Virus record (IMG/VR): IMGVR_UViG_3300047560_000851
Location: 1 to 59,282 of that record
Direction: 5' to 3' (one strand)
DNA from: a virus
DNA: 59,282 bases
Below the pieces are notes generated by a model. The model saw only the letters and a list, made by a program, of their open reading frames with translations, had not been told where the DNA came from and did no database searches. The translations under genes were made by a program, and so were the position numbers. This document shows, piece by piece, positions 52,177-58,516 of the stretch (positions are counted from its first letter, which is position 1; every line of letters starts with the position of its first letter).

Positions 52177-52633
52177 CTTGTTCTTCTACTTTTCTTTTTG
52201 TTTTCTTAATTCGGTACACATGAACCTTACCACCAGTACGGCAATCGCGTAGCATAGCGGTCTTTACTGCGCCAGCTGCATCTTGCCCTAAATCTAATGC
52301 GGTAAACGCAAAATATGAACCTGAACCGATTGCATACACATGACCATCATATAGTCTACGTTTCCAAAAACCATCTGTTTCATTCACTGCAGCTAGCCAA
52401 GGCTCTCCATGTTCGTCGACTACAATCGCAGCGTTGCTGTTATCTTCGGTAGGTTCTTCCTTACCAAACCACACATCAATAAAGTTGTCGTCATCGCTTA
52501 ATGAACCTGCCATGAAGAAGTAAACGCCATTCCTAACAATCTTCTTGTCGTAATGGTCGTCAACAATTAAGTCTCCTGCACAGCATCTACTGTCGTAAGC
52601 TACAACGCCGTCTTTATACACGATGGTGGTCAT
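52169..52633 (-). CDS. Proteasome-like Ntn hydrolase (HslV/20S beta-type)
   Basis: 154 aa beginning MTTIVYKDGVVAYDSR. After removal of Met the exposed T-T-I-V is the nucleophile start typical of HslV and proteasome beta subunits. D14 (AYDSR) and the K30-K31-I pair match the Asp and Lys of the active site, and GSGSYFAFTALDLGQDAAGAVKTA matches the conserved GSGG-x-x-A-x-A-A helix region. It may form a self-compartmentalising peptidase or act as a decoy inside the host protease. No ATPase partner is seen in the window. Confidence 0.7.
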   Translation of the reverse strand: MTTIVYKDGVVAYDSRCCAGDLIVDDHYDKKIVRNGVYFFMAGSLSDDDNFIDVWFGKEEPTEDNSNAAIVVDEHGEPWLAAVNETDGFWKRRLYDGHVYAIGSGSYFAFTALDLGQDAAGAVKTAMLRDCRTGGKVHVYRIKKTKRKVEEQDG

Positions 52634-52642
52634 GTTATGTCC

Positions 52643-52798
52643 TTAGGGTAGGTGAAGCCAGATAAATTTTCCGACTGAGAACAACATCATACCTATACCA
52701 AAGTTAAAAATAAACTGTATCACCGCAAATGGGATATTGAATTGGGACTCGACTTTCAGTGCCGCCAGTACTATGAGCAATCCTAAGATAAAAATCAT
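52643..52798 (-). CDS. Small membrane protein, 51 aa
   Basis: Starts MIFILGLLIVLAALKV and has a second hydrophobic stretch (FAVIQFIFNFGIGMMLFSVG), so two membrane spans. ATG overlaps the region just downstream of the 57-aa gene; the ribosome-binding site is weak (GGATACTTAAT). A possible early membrane modulator or antiholin; unproven. Confidence 0.5.
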   Translation of the reverse strand: MIFILGLLIVLAALKVESQFNIPFAVIQFIFNFGIGMMLFSVGKFIWLHLP

Positions 52799-52799
52799 A

Positions 52800-52973
52800 T
52801 TAAGTATCCTCTGTGTTTTCTAGTTCATGCATATCAATCTCAGTTACCTGATCGTTCGGTAGCTTTGCCATGACCGTAGTTGGGAAGTGCCCTATGCCTA
52901 AGATTTCGACAACACATTCACCTTTAACCCACCACCGCCACTTATTCATAACTATCATGTTGTTTTCAGCCAT
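52800..52973 (-). CDS. Hypothetical protein, 57 aa
   Basis: ATG 52973 has GGAGAG just upstream and is preferred to an earlier in-frame ATG that would read through the structured gap. The protein contains MNKWRWWVKGECVVEILGIGHF, a beta-rich motif, and an acidic C-terminus (HELENTEDT). No family recognised. Confidence 0.6.
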   Translation of the reverse strand: MAENNMIVMNKWRWWVKGECVVEILGIGHFPTTVMAKLPNDQVTEIDMHELENTEDT

Positions 52974-52995
52974 ATCGCTCTCCAAAAATAAATTG

Positions 52996-53015
52996 CCGCC
53001 CATTGGCGTGGGCGG
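52996..53015 (-). terminator. Leftward rho-independent terminator
   Basis: Stem CCGCCCA (leftward strand) around a 6-nt loop, followed leftward by CAATTTATTTTT. Perfect 7-bp GC stem plus T-rich run. It would end transcription of the genes upstream (53135 and beyond) before the 57-aa gene. Confidence 0.65.
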
Positions 53016-53104
53016 TCTAGCTGCTCTCGTTGCTTCTTCCGACAAGTTCCGCACTGGAGGTAATACATAAAAGGATCGGCGCGCCTTGTTGCCGCCGTTA
53101 TTCG

Positions 53105-53122
53105 CCCCACCTGCGGCTGGGG
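53105..53122. other. Second GC-rich hairpin in the same gap
   Basis: CCCCA (53105-53109) pairs with TGGGG (53118-53122), loop CCTGCGGC. The gap 52974-53134 is clearly GC-richer than its surroundings and also contains GGCGCGCC at 53078-53085. It holds no gene and may be a structured RNA or imported element. Confidence 0.45.
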
Positions 53123-53134
53123 TATCAGAGTTCC

Positions 53135-53422
53135 TTAAAACGGTGCTTCGTTCTGTTCGCTTTCCAAACGTTGTTCTACTAATCTAACATATCCTGCGAT
53201 GTCATGCCAACTATCAATGTAGTTAGGGTCTCCGTTGATAATTCTACCAATCTTATGGCACACCATGTCAAGGGCTTCTTGCTGGTCACAGGCTAATACT
53301 TTGTTTCGGGTATTCAGTGCGTGTGCGATAACGCTCTTTAATCCTTGCGTGATATTTGCATGTCCTTCAAAATCGCCGTATCGATTACCACGTTCTACCA
53401 ATGTTGCGTCTACATTACTCAT
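53135..53422 (-). CDS. DUF6378-like phage protein, 95 aa
   Basis: Contains ERGNRYGDFEGHANITQGL, ALDMVCHKIGRIINGDPNYI and DSWHDIAGYVRLVEQRL, the signature of DUF6378 (helical, MazG/pyrophosphatase-like look). The conserved D, H and E residues suggest metal or nucleotide binding; no activity is established. ATGA coupling with the upstream membrane gene. Confidence 0.75.
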   Translation of the reverse strand: MSNVDATLVERGNRYGDFEGHANITQGLKSVIAHALNTRNKVLACDQQEALDMVCHKIGRIINGDPNYIDSWHDIAGYVRLVEQRLESEQNEAPF

Positions 53423-53580
53423 AACTTCTCCTTAATTTGAAATGCTAACCAAATCCAAAACCACACGATTGTCCCGACCGTCAAGGCTAAGATACTCAAC
53501 GACAAAAACATTTGAAAGCGTTTACGCGATGATGACTGCTGTTTAGCCACCCTGCGTCTGTACGCTTTAACTCTCTTCAT
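53419..53580 (-). CDS. Small membrane protein, 53 aa
   Basis: Basic N-terminus (MKRVKAYRRRVAKQQSSSRKR) and one membrane span (FLSLSILALTVGTIVWFWIW). It starts inside the end of the 135-aa gene and its stop overlaps the next ATG (ATGA). It contains one copy of the dispersed 11-mer, encoding QQSS. Function unknown. Confidence 0.6.
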   Translation of the reverse strand: MKRVKAYRRRVAKQQSSSRKRFQMFLSLSILALTVGTIVWFWIWLAFQIKEKL

Positions 53581-53974
53581 CTTCGCTTGATTCATCCTGC
53601 TCTCCTAATGCAAATAGCTTCGCCTTATTCTTGTTTGATAACCTAGGGTTTGCTGATACTAACAGACCTCTCCAGTTGTGGAAGATGCGTAGTCGGATAC
53701 GCTCAGGGTCTAAGTTAAATAACTCACATACCCAAATGAATGACGCGGGTGCTGTACTCTCGCTAGTAATCCATCGGTAGGCAATTCGTGCGTTGCTGCA
53801 TAATTCTCCAGCGTTCGCGTTACCTACGCGCTTACCGCCCATAAGTTTAACGCCTTGTGCATACTCTTTCGCATGCAGTAATAGCTTCGCACCCCATAAT
53901 CTACGCAGTGCTGACATATTTGTTTCGATGTCGATGCGCGGTGTTCGCGCTTGTAGTTGTCCGTATACATCCAT
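53567..53974 (-). CDS. Hypothetical protein, 135 aa
   Basis: A basic helical body (NMSALRRLWGAKLLLHAKEYA, then NARIAYRWITSE) and an acidic tail (EQDESSEDEES). Basic core plus acidic tail may indicate nucleic-acid binding. Its ATG overlaps the 47-aa gene stop (TAATG). No family recognised. Confidence 0.65.
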   Translation of the reverse strand: MDVYGQLQARTPRIDIETNMSALRRLWGAKLLLHAKEYAQGVKLMGGKRVGNANAGELCSNARIAYRWITSESTAPASFIWVCELFNLDPERIRLRIFHNWRGLLVSANPRLSNKNKAKLFALGEQDESSEDEES

Positions 53975-54117
53975 TATTCAGGTCTCCCAACCGTTACTGT
54001 TGTTACTTGCCCTCTAGTGACTTCAATGGTACATCCTCTATTCTGCTCGATTTGAACGCAGACAAACATACCCACGATAAAGCTAAACGCACAACATGCC
54101 CAGAAAAATCTGTCCAT
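53974..54117 (-). CDS. Small membrane or exported protein, 47 aa
   Basis: MDRFFWACCAFSFIVGMFVC is a hydrophobic N-terminal segment with three cysteines, followed by a basic polar tail (EVTRGQVTTVTVGRPE). GGAGA lies 7 nt before ATG. TAATG couples it to the 135-aa gene. A membrane anchor or a short lipoprotein-like peptide. Confidence 0.6.
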   Translation of the reverse strand: MDRFFWACCAFSFIVGMFVCVQIEQNRGCTIEVTRGQVTTVTVGRPE

Positions 54118-54151
54118 CTTTTGTCTCCTATGGTTTACATTTATGTAGATT

Positions 54152-54170
54152 AGTAAACTATGAGTTTACT
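54152..54170. promoter_or_regulatory. Inverted repeat, possible operator
   Basis: AGTAAAC (54152-54158) and GTTTACT (54164-54170) form a perfect 7-bp inverted repeat with a 5-nt centre in the 66-nt gap between two genes. Size and spacing suit a helix-turn-helix dimer. Two HTH genes lie just upstream (54660, 54881). Confidence 0.45.
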
Positions 54171-54183
54171 TTTACGTTCTTTT

Positions 54184-54663
54184 TTAAACCGTGTTCTTTT
54201 CCTTTAGCTTGGCTTCAATAGCACGATAGCCGTTGTAGTGTCCGCTATACATACTTTCAATAGGCTCTCCAATGATTTCTTCTATCTCATCATCCGTTAA
54301 TCCTTGCCATTGATGAGGGTTGGTGTAAAGTGGAATATCAAACTTTCCTATTTTTTCTTCATATACAGCATACTTAATCTCACCATCTTGATTTTCCCAT
54401 TCAGTCATCCAAGCCACAGGCTCTTGCGCTGGTTGTTTATTTTTGTATTCTAGTATTTGCCTAGCAGCATTACAGTCCTCAATCATCACAGGTTCTTGAG
54501 ATGGTTGTTCTAGTGCTTCTAGCTTTCTTAATCTGCGCAGAATATGTTGCATTGCGGGTGTGGCTGAATAATCACCGCTTTCTATCATTTCATCAGCGTT
54601 GTCATTCCAAATAAATTCACCAGCTGCTGTGACACGCAATACCTCTGTTGTTTTATTCATCAT
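54184..54663 (-). CDS. Hypothetical phage protein, 159 aa
   Basis: C-terminal part has EPVAWMTEWEN, IPLYTNPHQWQGLTDDEIEEIIG and AIEAKLKEKN, motifs seen in many phage early proteins of unknown function. N-terminal part is a charged helix. Two adjacent ATG codons (54663, 54660) are possible starts, the first overlapping the upstream stop. Confidence 0.7.
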   Translation of the reverse strand: MMNKTTEVLRVTAAGEFIWNDNADEMIESGDYSATPAMQHILRRLRKLEALEQPSQEPVMIEDCNAARQILEYKNKQPAQEPVAWMTEWENQDGEIKYAVYEEKIGKFDIPLYTNPHQWQGLTDDEIEEIIGEPIESMYSGHYNGYRAIEAKLKEKNTV

Positions 54664-54884
54664 GTAATCCTATTGTAAATTCGCCATATGGTATTGTGAG
54701 ATACCTTGTAACTGATAGCTACTGATTTGATAGGCTCGCCACCATCTATGCGCTTAACCATGTCAGCCTTTTCATCGACAGTGAATGTTCTACGCTTGGC
54801 TTTAATATAGTAAGGTTCGATTTCAGGCAGCTCTCCCGCCTCTTGTTTGGCAATGAACTCACCGATTGTCATGAACTCACTCAT
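54660..54884 (-). CDS. Helix-turn-helix protein, 74 aa
   Basis: C-terminal KADMVKRIDGGEPIKSVAISYKVSHNTIWRIYN matches a resolvase/transposase-type helix-turn-helix: G-x-x-I-x-x-V-A-x-x-x-x-V-S-x-x-T-I. The N-terminal half is acidic. Probable transcriptional regulator of early genes. Confidence 0.65.
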   Translation of the reverse strand: MSEFMTIGEFIAKQEAGELPEIEPYYIKAKRRTFTVDEKADMVKRIDGGEPIKSVAISYKVSHNTIWRIYNRIT

Positions 54885-55117
54885 GGACTTCCTTTCAGTC
54901 GGAACTTCTTACCCCATTTATCACCACCTACTTTACGCCCATAAGTTGCAGCTTGGCTTGCGGTCATTGCTGGTGGGTACCTAGGGATTAGCCCTGAACT
55001 TGCAATACGGTCGAGTGTACCCCTTGCGATACCTAATCGTTTAGCTAACCCTATGCGTGTGTAGTTACCCTTATCTAATAATTCATTAGACTTAGCGATG
55101 TAGTACTCATCACTCAT
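54881..55117 (-). CDS. Helix-turn-helix protein, 78 aa
   Basis: GNYTRIGLAKRLGIARGTLDRIASSG is a clear HTH (turn LGIARG). ATG 55117 overlaps the upstream gene's end and is preferred to ATG codons further upstream, which would extend into the previous gene. Basic C-terminus (GGDKWGKKFRLKGSP). Probably a small regulator like its neighbour. Confidence 0.65.
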   Translation of the reverse strand: MSDEYYIAKSNELLDKGNYTRIGLAKRLGIARGTLDRIASSGLIPRYPPAMTASQAATYGRKVGGDKWGKKFRLKGSP

Positions 55118-55436
55118 ACCCGACATTGCCGTTCTGCCCAATAATATCCACGCGTTCTTCGTTCCACTCACCCTCGACTGTATCGTGTAACGTTACAGGA
55201 TACGTTAATTCGTACGATACGATTTTAAATTCAAACGGATTAGTGTCCGCCATCATACCTTTAAGTCCAGCTTCTGCGCCAATTACATAATAAAAGATGC
55301 GGTCATCAGGCACACCGAAGCTATCGGTCTCTCGTTCCTCATCATACTCACCAAAAGAAAAGTACGCTGTCTCGCGTACCGCTGGGTCTGTTCCTACCCA
55401 TTCAAAGGTGACTAATGCACCAATCGGATTATCCAT
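55110..55436 (-). CDS. Hypothetical protein, 108 aa
   Basis: Starts at ATG 55436 with GGGAG upstream and TAATG coupling to the previous gene. Beta-rich, acidic (FSFGEYDEERETDSFGVPDD, then a C-terminal VEGEWNEERVDII). No family recognised. Confidence 0.65.
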   Translation of the reverse strand: MDNPIGALVTFEWVGTDPAVRETAYFSFGEYDEERETDSFGVPDDRIFYYVIGAEAGLKGMMADTNPFEFKIVSYELTYPVTLHDTVEGEWNEERVDIIGQNGNVGYE

Positions 55437-55612
55437 TACCATCTCCCAATTAAACCAAGGAATAAGAATGCAGCTAGACCCCAGCCGAGCCACATCATTA
55501 CCTTATGAAATCTACTCTCTTTTTCTACCGCATCCTCATACCCAAATGCTTCTCGTGATGTGCGTGGAAAGTAATAGTCGTATCTGTTATATCCGTAGTA
55601 ACGCTCTCTCAT
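55436..55612 (-). CDS. Small membrane-anchored protein, 58 aa
   Basis: A Tyr/Arg-rich N-terminus (MRERYYGYNRYDYYFPRTS) and one C-terminal membrane span (MMWLGWGLAAFLFLGLIG). Start chosen at the ATGA overlap with the 63-aa gene, behind GGGAG. Tail-anchored topology with the polar part inside. Confidence 0.6.
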   Translation of the reverse strand: MRERYYGYNRYDYYFPRTSREAFGYEDAVEKESRFHKVMMWLGWGLAAFLFLGLIGRW

Positions 55613-55797
55613 TTCATCTCCCATACATCGTAGACTTCTGTTGTACCATCAATAGGCTCGCAGTCGTTAAGTATATCCATCACAATATCAACTGCCTTAT
55701 CTGCATCTTCCGCCATGACCGTCTCTTTATATAACGCTGTGCGTTTAACGACTACCGTATATAAGCTGTGTCCTTCAGGGGTGTGCGTCTCACTCAT
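55609..55797 (-). CDS. Hypothetical protein, 62 aa
   Basis: Starts MSETHTPEGHSLYTVVVKRT behind GGAGAGAG. A beta strand pair then an acidic helix (AEDADKAVDIVMDILNDCE) ending VYDVWEMK, the shape of a small ferredoxin-like or DUF1654-type protein. No firm family. Confidence 0.6.
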   Translation of the reverse strand: MSETHTPEGHSLYTVVVKRTALYKETVMAEDADKAVDIVMDILNDCEPIDGTTEVYDVWEMK

Positions 55798-55900
55798 GCT
55801 CTCTCCAATGTCTAACATATTTGACACTCATCACGCTTAATGCACCCAATGTAAAGGGTATCCAGTAGCACTGAATGTACTCAATAATTGTTTTAATCAT
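55790..55900 (-). CDS. Small hydrophobic protein, 36 aa
   Basis: 36 aa starting MIKTIIEYIQCYWIPFTLGA. One membrane span is likely; it ends with basic residues (RHWREHE). Overlaps both neighbours by 8 nt, as is usual in this gene train. Function unknown. Confidence 0.5.
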   Translation of the reverse strand: MIKTIIEYIQCYWIPFTLGALSVMSVKYVRHWREHE

Positions 55901-56159
55901 TTGACTTGTTGCCTTCGCCCTTGCTTCGACCAACAGCCTTAACCAAACGATAAACAACCTTATCTTCTTTCAATCCAAGCCACTTGCAAAGAATTTTAGG
56001 CATCCATTTAGGGCTTTCCATGATGATTGAATAGTGAGTTACTATTTCATCGCGCTGGTCTTCAGTAATGTATCCTTCCGCGCACAATGCATGAATTGTA
56101 TTAACAAATGAATTATTTAAATGCTGCTGAAACTCAACAGGCTCAAATACGTATGACAT
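55893..56159 (-). CDS. Hypothetical protein, 88 aa
   Basis: ATG 56159 with TAATG coupling and AAGGAG upstream. Helical protein with FVNTIHALCAEGYITEDQRDEI and WMPKILCKWLGLKEDK. No family recognised. Confidence 0.6.
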   Translation of the reverse strand: MSYVFEPVEFQQHLNNSFVNTIHALCAEGYITEDQRDEIVTHYSIIMESPKWMPKILCKWLGLKEDKVVYRLVKAVGRSKGEGNKSND

Positions 56160-56353
56160 TATTTCTTCTCCTTTACCCATAGACAATCAAAGAATACCCG
56201 CATCATCCATCTAGCAAACCAATTAGGCTCGCGCCCCTTGTCAGGAGTCCAGATGATACCTGTTAGTCCAGGTCGATTGCCGAATAGATAGCAACTCCAC
56301 TCGGATTTCTCAGGCACATATAGAAACGAATACTGTGGTTTTTGTTCTTCCAT
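56159..56353 (-). CDS. Hypothetical protein, 64 aa
   Basis: Aromatic-rich protein (SFLYVPEKSEWSCYLFGNRPGL, then WFARWMMRVFFDCLWVKEKK). A beta domain followed by a possible amphipathic helix. GAGAGAG precedes ATG. Function unknown. Confidence 0.55.
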   Translation of the reverse strand: MEEQKPQYSFLYVPEKSEWSCYLFGNRPGLTGIIWTPDKGREPNWFARWMMRVFFDCLWVKEKK

Positions 56354-56362
56354 TCTCTCTCC

Positions 56363-56593
56363 CTAGCCGATAGCCCTAACTCTAGGCTGCATAATCTTGC
56401 GACACCGTTCTTTAACAACAATAGGATAGTCAGGACTAATCTCAGCCAAGCGACAATCGTATACCATTTCTATCTTTGGTATTGGTGCTTTGTTTAAGTC
56501 TACATAAACTTCGTGCGCAAGTGCTGTCAAAACTGCTGCGCTTCCTAGAACTGCAATAATTCCTATTAAAAAATCCGCTTGTGGTTTGGTCAT
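56363..56593 (-). CDS. Membrane-anchored or exported protein, 76 aa
   Basis: N-terminal hydrophobic segment FLIGIIAVLGSAAVLTALA, then an exported-looking domain with two cysteines (YDCRLAEISPDYPIVVKERC). AGGAGAGAG precedes ATG. Probably periplasmic with one disulfide. No family recognised. Confidence 0.6.
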   Translation of the reverse strand: MTKPQADFLIGIIAVLGSAAVLTALAHEVYVDLNKAPIPKIEMVYDCRLAEISPDYPIVVKERCRKIMQPRVRAIG

Positions 56594-56601
56594 TCTCTCT
56601 C

Positions 56602-56814
56602 CTAGAATAGTGGGTTATCCCAATCAGGGTGGTCAAGTGGAAGCTGAGGGGGATCGGGCGGGTATTTTACTGCCCCTGTTGCATGGAAGTCAAACAATCT
56701 AACAACATTCCCCTCATCATCCAGTAGTGCATACCGCTTAATCGAAGACAGTCGTAATCTTGCGCTCGATTTCTCCGAAGTATCTGAGCTTTGTTCCTGA
56801 TAGTTTTGTTTCAT
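56602..56814 (-). CDS. Hypothetical protein, 70 aa
   Basis: C-terminal RYALLDDEGNVVRLFDFHATG and PPDPPQLPLDHPDWDNP are typical of small phage proteins of unknown role. The start is uncertain: ATG 56814 behind GGGG overlaps the previous gene by 77 nt; a shorter non-ATG start is possible. Confidence 0.5.
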   Translation of the reverse strand: MKQNYQEQSSDTSEKSSARLRLSSIKRYALLDDEGNVVRLFDFHATGAVKYPPDPPQLPLDHPDWDNPLF

Positions 56815-57151
56815 TGTCCCCATCATCCTCACCTACTCGGTAAAATTCTACTGACAATCCTGCATTAACAGCGTCTATCATTAAGCGTTCCCATTCCTGC
56901 ACCTCGTCGTGTATGTCATACCACTTATACCACTGCAATCGTAATACGATGCACTTTAAGTCAACTGTATCGTTATGCGTTACATCGTACCCCATGTCAT
57001 TATGGAAGTACACGCGCCCCGCAAAGCTGATATTGTTTCGCGCCTTGAACGCCATGTAGGCTACATTCTTATCTGCCACCTCGTCAGTGAAACGATTGAC
57101 TTCGTTACGCTCACCATAAATCAGGCAGACTACATCACTGCGATAGCCCAT
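56738..57151 (-). CDS. Hypothetical protein, 137 aa
   Basis: Begins MGYRSDVVCLIYGERNEV and contains WYKWYDIHDEVQEWERLM, features seen in a widespread phage family with alpha/beta layout and unknown function. Located in the train of early genes. Overlaps the next gene. Confidence 0.65.
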   Translation of the reverse strand: MGYRSDVVCLIYGERNEVNRFTDEVADKNVAYMAFKARNNISFAGRVYFHNDMGYDVTHNDTVDLKCIVLRLQWYKWYDIHDEVQEWERLMIDAVNAGLSVEFYRVGEDDGDNETKLSGTKLRYFGEIERKITTVFD

Positions 57152-57153
57152 AG

Positions 57154-57729
57154 TTAATCCCGCGAGTCTACGTAGTCAATCATATCCCTGATGTCTTTCT
57201 GCAAGTCTTTGATGGCTGTCGTGAGTTTCTTAGGTTTGTTCTCAATCTTGTTAAGGTTGGCAATCTGCTGTTCTAAGTTTGAAATACGGTCAAAGATTTG
57301 GCTATCCGTTAAGTTTGCAGCGTCAACGCCCTTGATAAATACTTTGGTTTCGATATTTTTATCTGCCACTTTTGTTTCTCCTTGTGTGTTAATTGTTGCA
57401 TTGGTTACATAAGTACCGCCGTTTGAAATGGGTACTGAGTTTGTTGATACTGCCATCGTACCGATAGCTGTTGATGTTGATACTAATGACATCGGATGTT
57501 CCTTTACTCTATATCTAGATTGAATTCCATCGTATTCGATTTGCCCTAGACCCTGTAGTTTTAGTGCTATAGCATTTCGTTTACGTCTGTGAATAACTGC
57601 AAGGTCTCCGATTCTTACGCCACTATAAAACCTAGTGATTAAATCGCGTATCTCTTGGGGAGTCCACGCAAACCCGTGGTTTGCAGCTTGTTCGTCTGGA
57701 TTAGATGGCTCGAAGTATTGCCATTCCAT
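57154..57729 (-). CDS. Helix-turn-helix protein with C-terminal coiled coil, 191 aa
   Basis: N-terminal WTPQEIRDLITRFYSGVRIGDLAVIHRRKRNAIALKL is a homeodomain/Trp-type HTH (W..E...L...Y..G.....A...R...AI). A T/S/N-rich middle and a coiled coil at 145-175 (DRISNLEQQIANLNKI) suggest an oligomeric DNA-binding regulator. It may organise early transcription. Confidence 0.65.
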   Translation of the reverse strand: MEWQYFEPSNPDEQAANHGFAWTPQEIRDLITRFYSGVRIGDLAVIHRRKRNAIALKLQGLGQIEYDGIQSRYRVKEHPMSLVSTSTAIGTMAVSTNSVPISNGGTYVTNATINTQGETKVADKNIETKVFIKGVDAANLTDSQIFDRISNLEQQIANLNKIENKPKKLTTAIKDLQKDIRDMIDYVDSRD

Positions 57730-57730
57730 A

Positions 57731-57937
57731 CTACTCAGCCTTGTCTTTGATGTTATGTGCCTTTTCTACTGCTCGCGCAATGTCAAGTAGTGTCATGGTT
57801 GGTTTGATAATAGCCTTTAGCTTGGCTTCGGTCAGTGGTGTACCACTTGCTGCTTTCTTACCTGCATAGTAACCTCGTGCGTAGATTACGCCTTTAGCTT
57901 GTTCAAATGGCATCTTAGTTACTGATTTCTTTTTCAT
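57731..57937 (-). CDS. Hypothetical protein, 68 aa
   Basis: Basic N-terminus (MKKKSVTKMPFEQAKGVIYARG) and helical body (TMLDIARAVEKAHNI with an I-K-P-T break). AGGAG is near ATG. ATGA coupling with the upstream gene. No family recognised. Confidence 0.6.
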   Translation of the reverse strand: MKKKSVTKMPFEQAKGVIYARGYYAGKKAASGTPLTEAKLKAIIKPTMTLLDIARAVEKAHNIKDKAE

Positions 57938-58143
57938 ACTATTCTCCTAAAGATTTTAACTGCATCTACTGCTCTAATCGCGTAGCCTGTCCATAACTTC
58001 ACATCGGCATAGCTATCGCACTTATCCCCATCAACCTTAAAGTCTGTATACGCTTGCCTGTAAGGATGTGGTTCTGCCCTAAATCTAAAACAACTAACAC
58101 GCGATGGGCACTCGTCGTTCATACACATTGAAATGTCTGGCAT
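57934..58143 (-). CDS. Cys-containing phage protein, 69 aa
   Basis: MPDISMCMNDECPSRVSCFRFRAEP and DGDKCDSYAD: four to five cysteines typical of a small phage family with a zinc-binding N-terminus. GGAGGT from the previous gene end serves as its ribosome-binding site. Function unknown. Confidence 0.65.
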   Translation of the reverse strand: MPDISMCMNDECPSRVSCFRFRAEPHPYRQAYTDFKVDGDKCDSYADVKLWTGYAIRAVDAVKIFRRIV

Positions 58144-58146
58144 AGC

Positions 58147-58338
58147 TTAACCTCCTGATGACTGCTGTTTGTTTACCTGCTCACGCATATCCCTCTGCTG
58201 CTCGCCCTGCACATACAGGTACAATCGCTCGGTCATATGCCCTAACTCGGTATACTCGTCTGAATTAACATTGATAATGCCCGTGTCTTGCATCATCTTC
58301 CCGAACATCTTGGCATGCTTATTGTCTAGCTTTTCCAT
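58147..58338 (-). CDS. Hypothetical helical protein, 63 aa
   Basis: Helical, Met-rich (HAKMFGKMMQDTG, then ERLYLYVQGEQQRDMREQV) and ending QQSSGG. The last codons double as ribosome-binding site for the next gene and include one dispersed 11-mer. AAAGGAT precedes ATG. Confidence 0.6.
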   Translation of the reverse strand: MEKLDNKHAKMFGKMMQDTGIINVNSDEYTELGHMTERLYLYVQGEQQRDMREQVNKQQSSGG

Positions 58339-58516
58339 GGTCTATCCTTTTCCAAAAGTCCTCAACTACTTGGTCTGCCCATTCCGCAGGTAGCCTACTT
58401 CTTGTACAGTTATCCGACCCTGCTACGGCAACCGCAACATCTACCCATAACTGCATGGCAAGCTGCTTGTAGTCCATCTCGATAGGTTTATCCTTGCGTT
58501 TGATTTGCTTACGCAT
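58319..58516 (-). CDS. Hypothetical protein, 65 aa
   Basis: Basic N-terminus (MRKQIKRKDKPIEMDYKQL), then AMQLWVDVAVAVAGSDNCTRS and AEWADQVVEDFWKRI, motifs of a common small phage family. Its ATG overlaps the stop of the amidotransferase. It overlaps the next gene by 20 nt. Confidence 0.65.
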   Translation of the reverse strand: MRKQIKRKDKPIEMDYKQLAMQLWVDVAVAVAGSDNCTRSRLPAEWADQVVEDFWKRIDHGKARQ

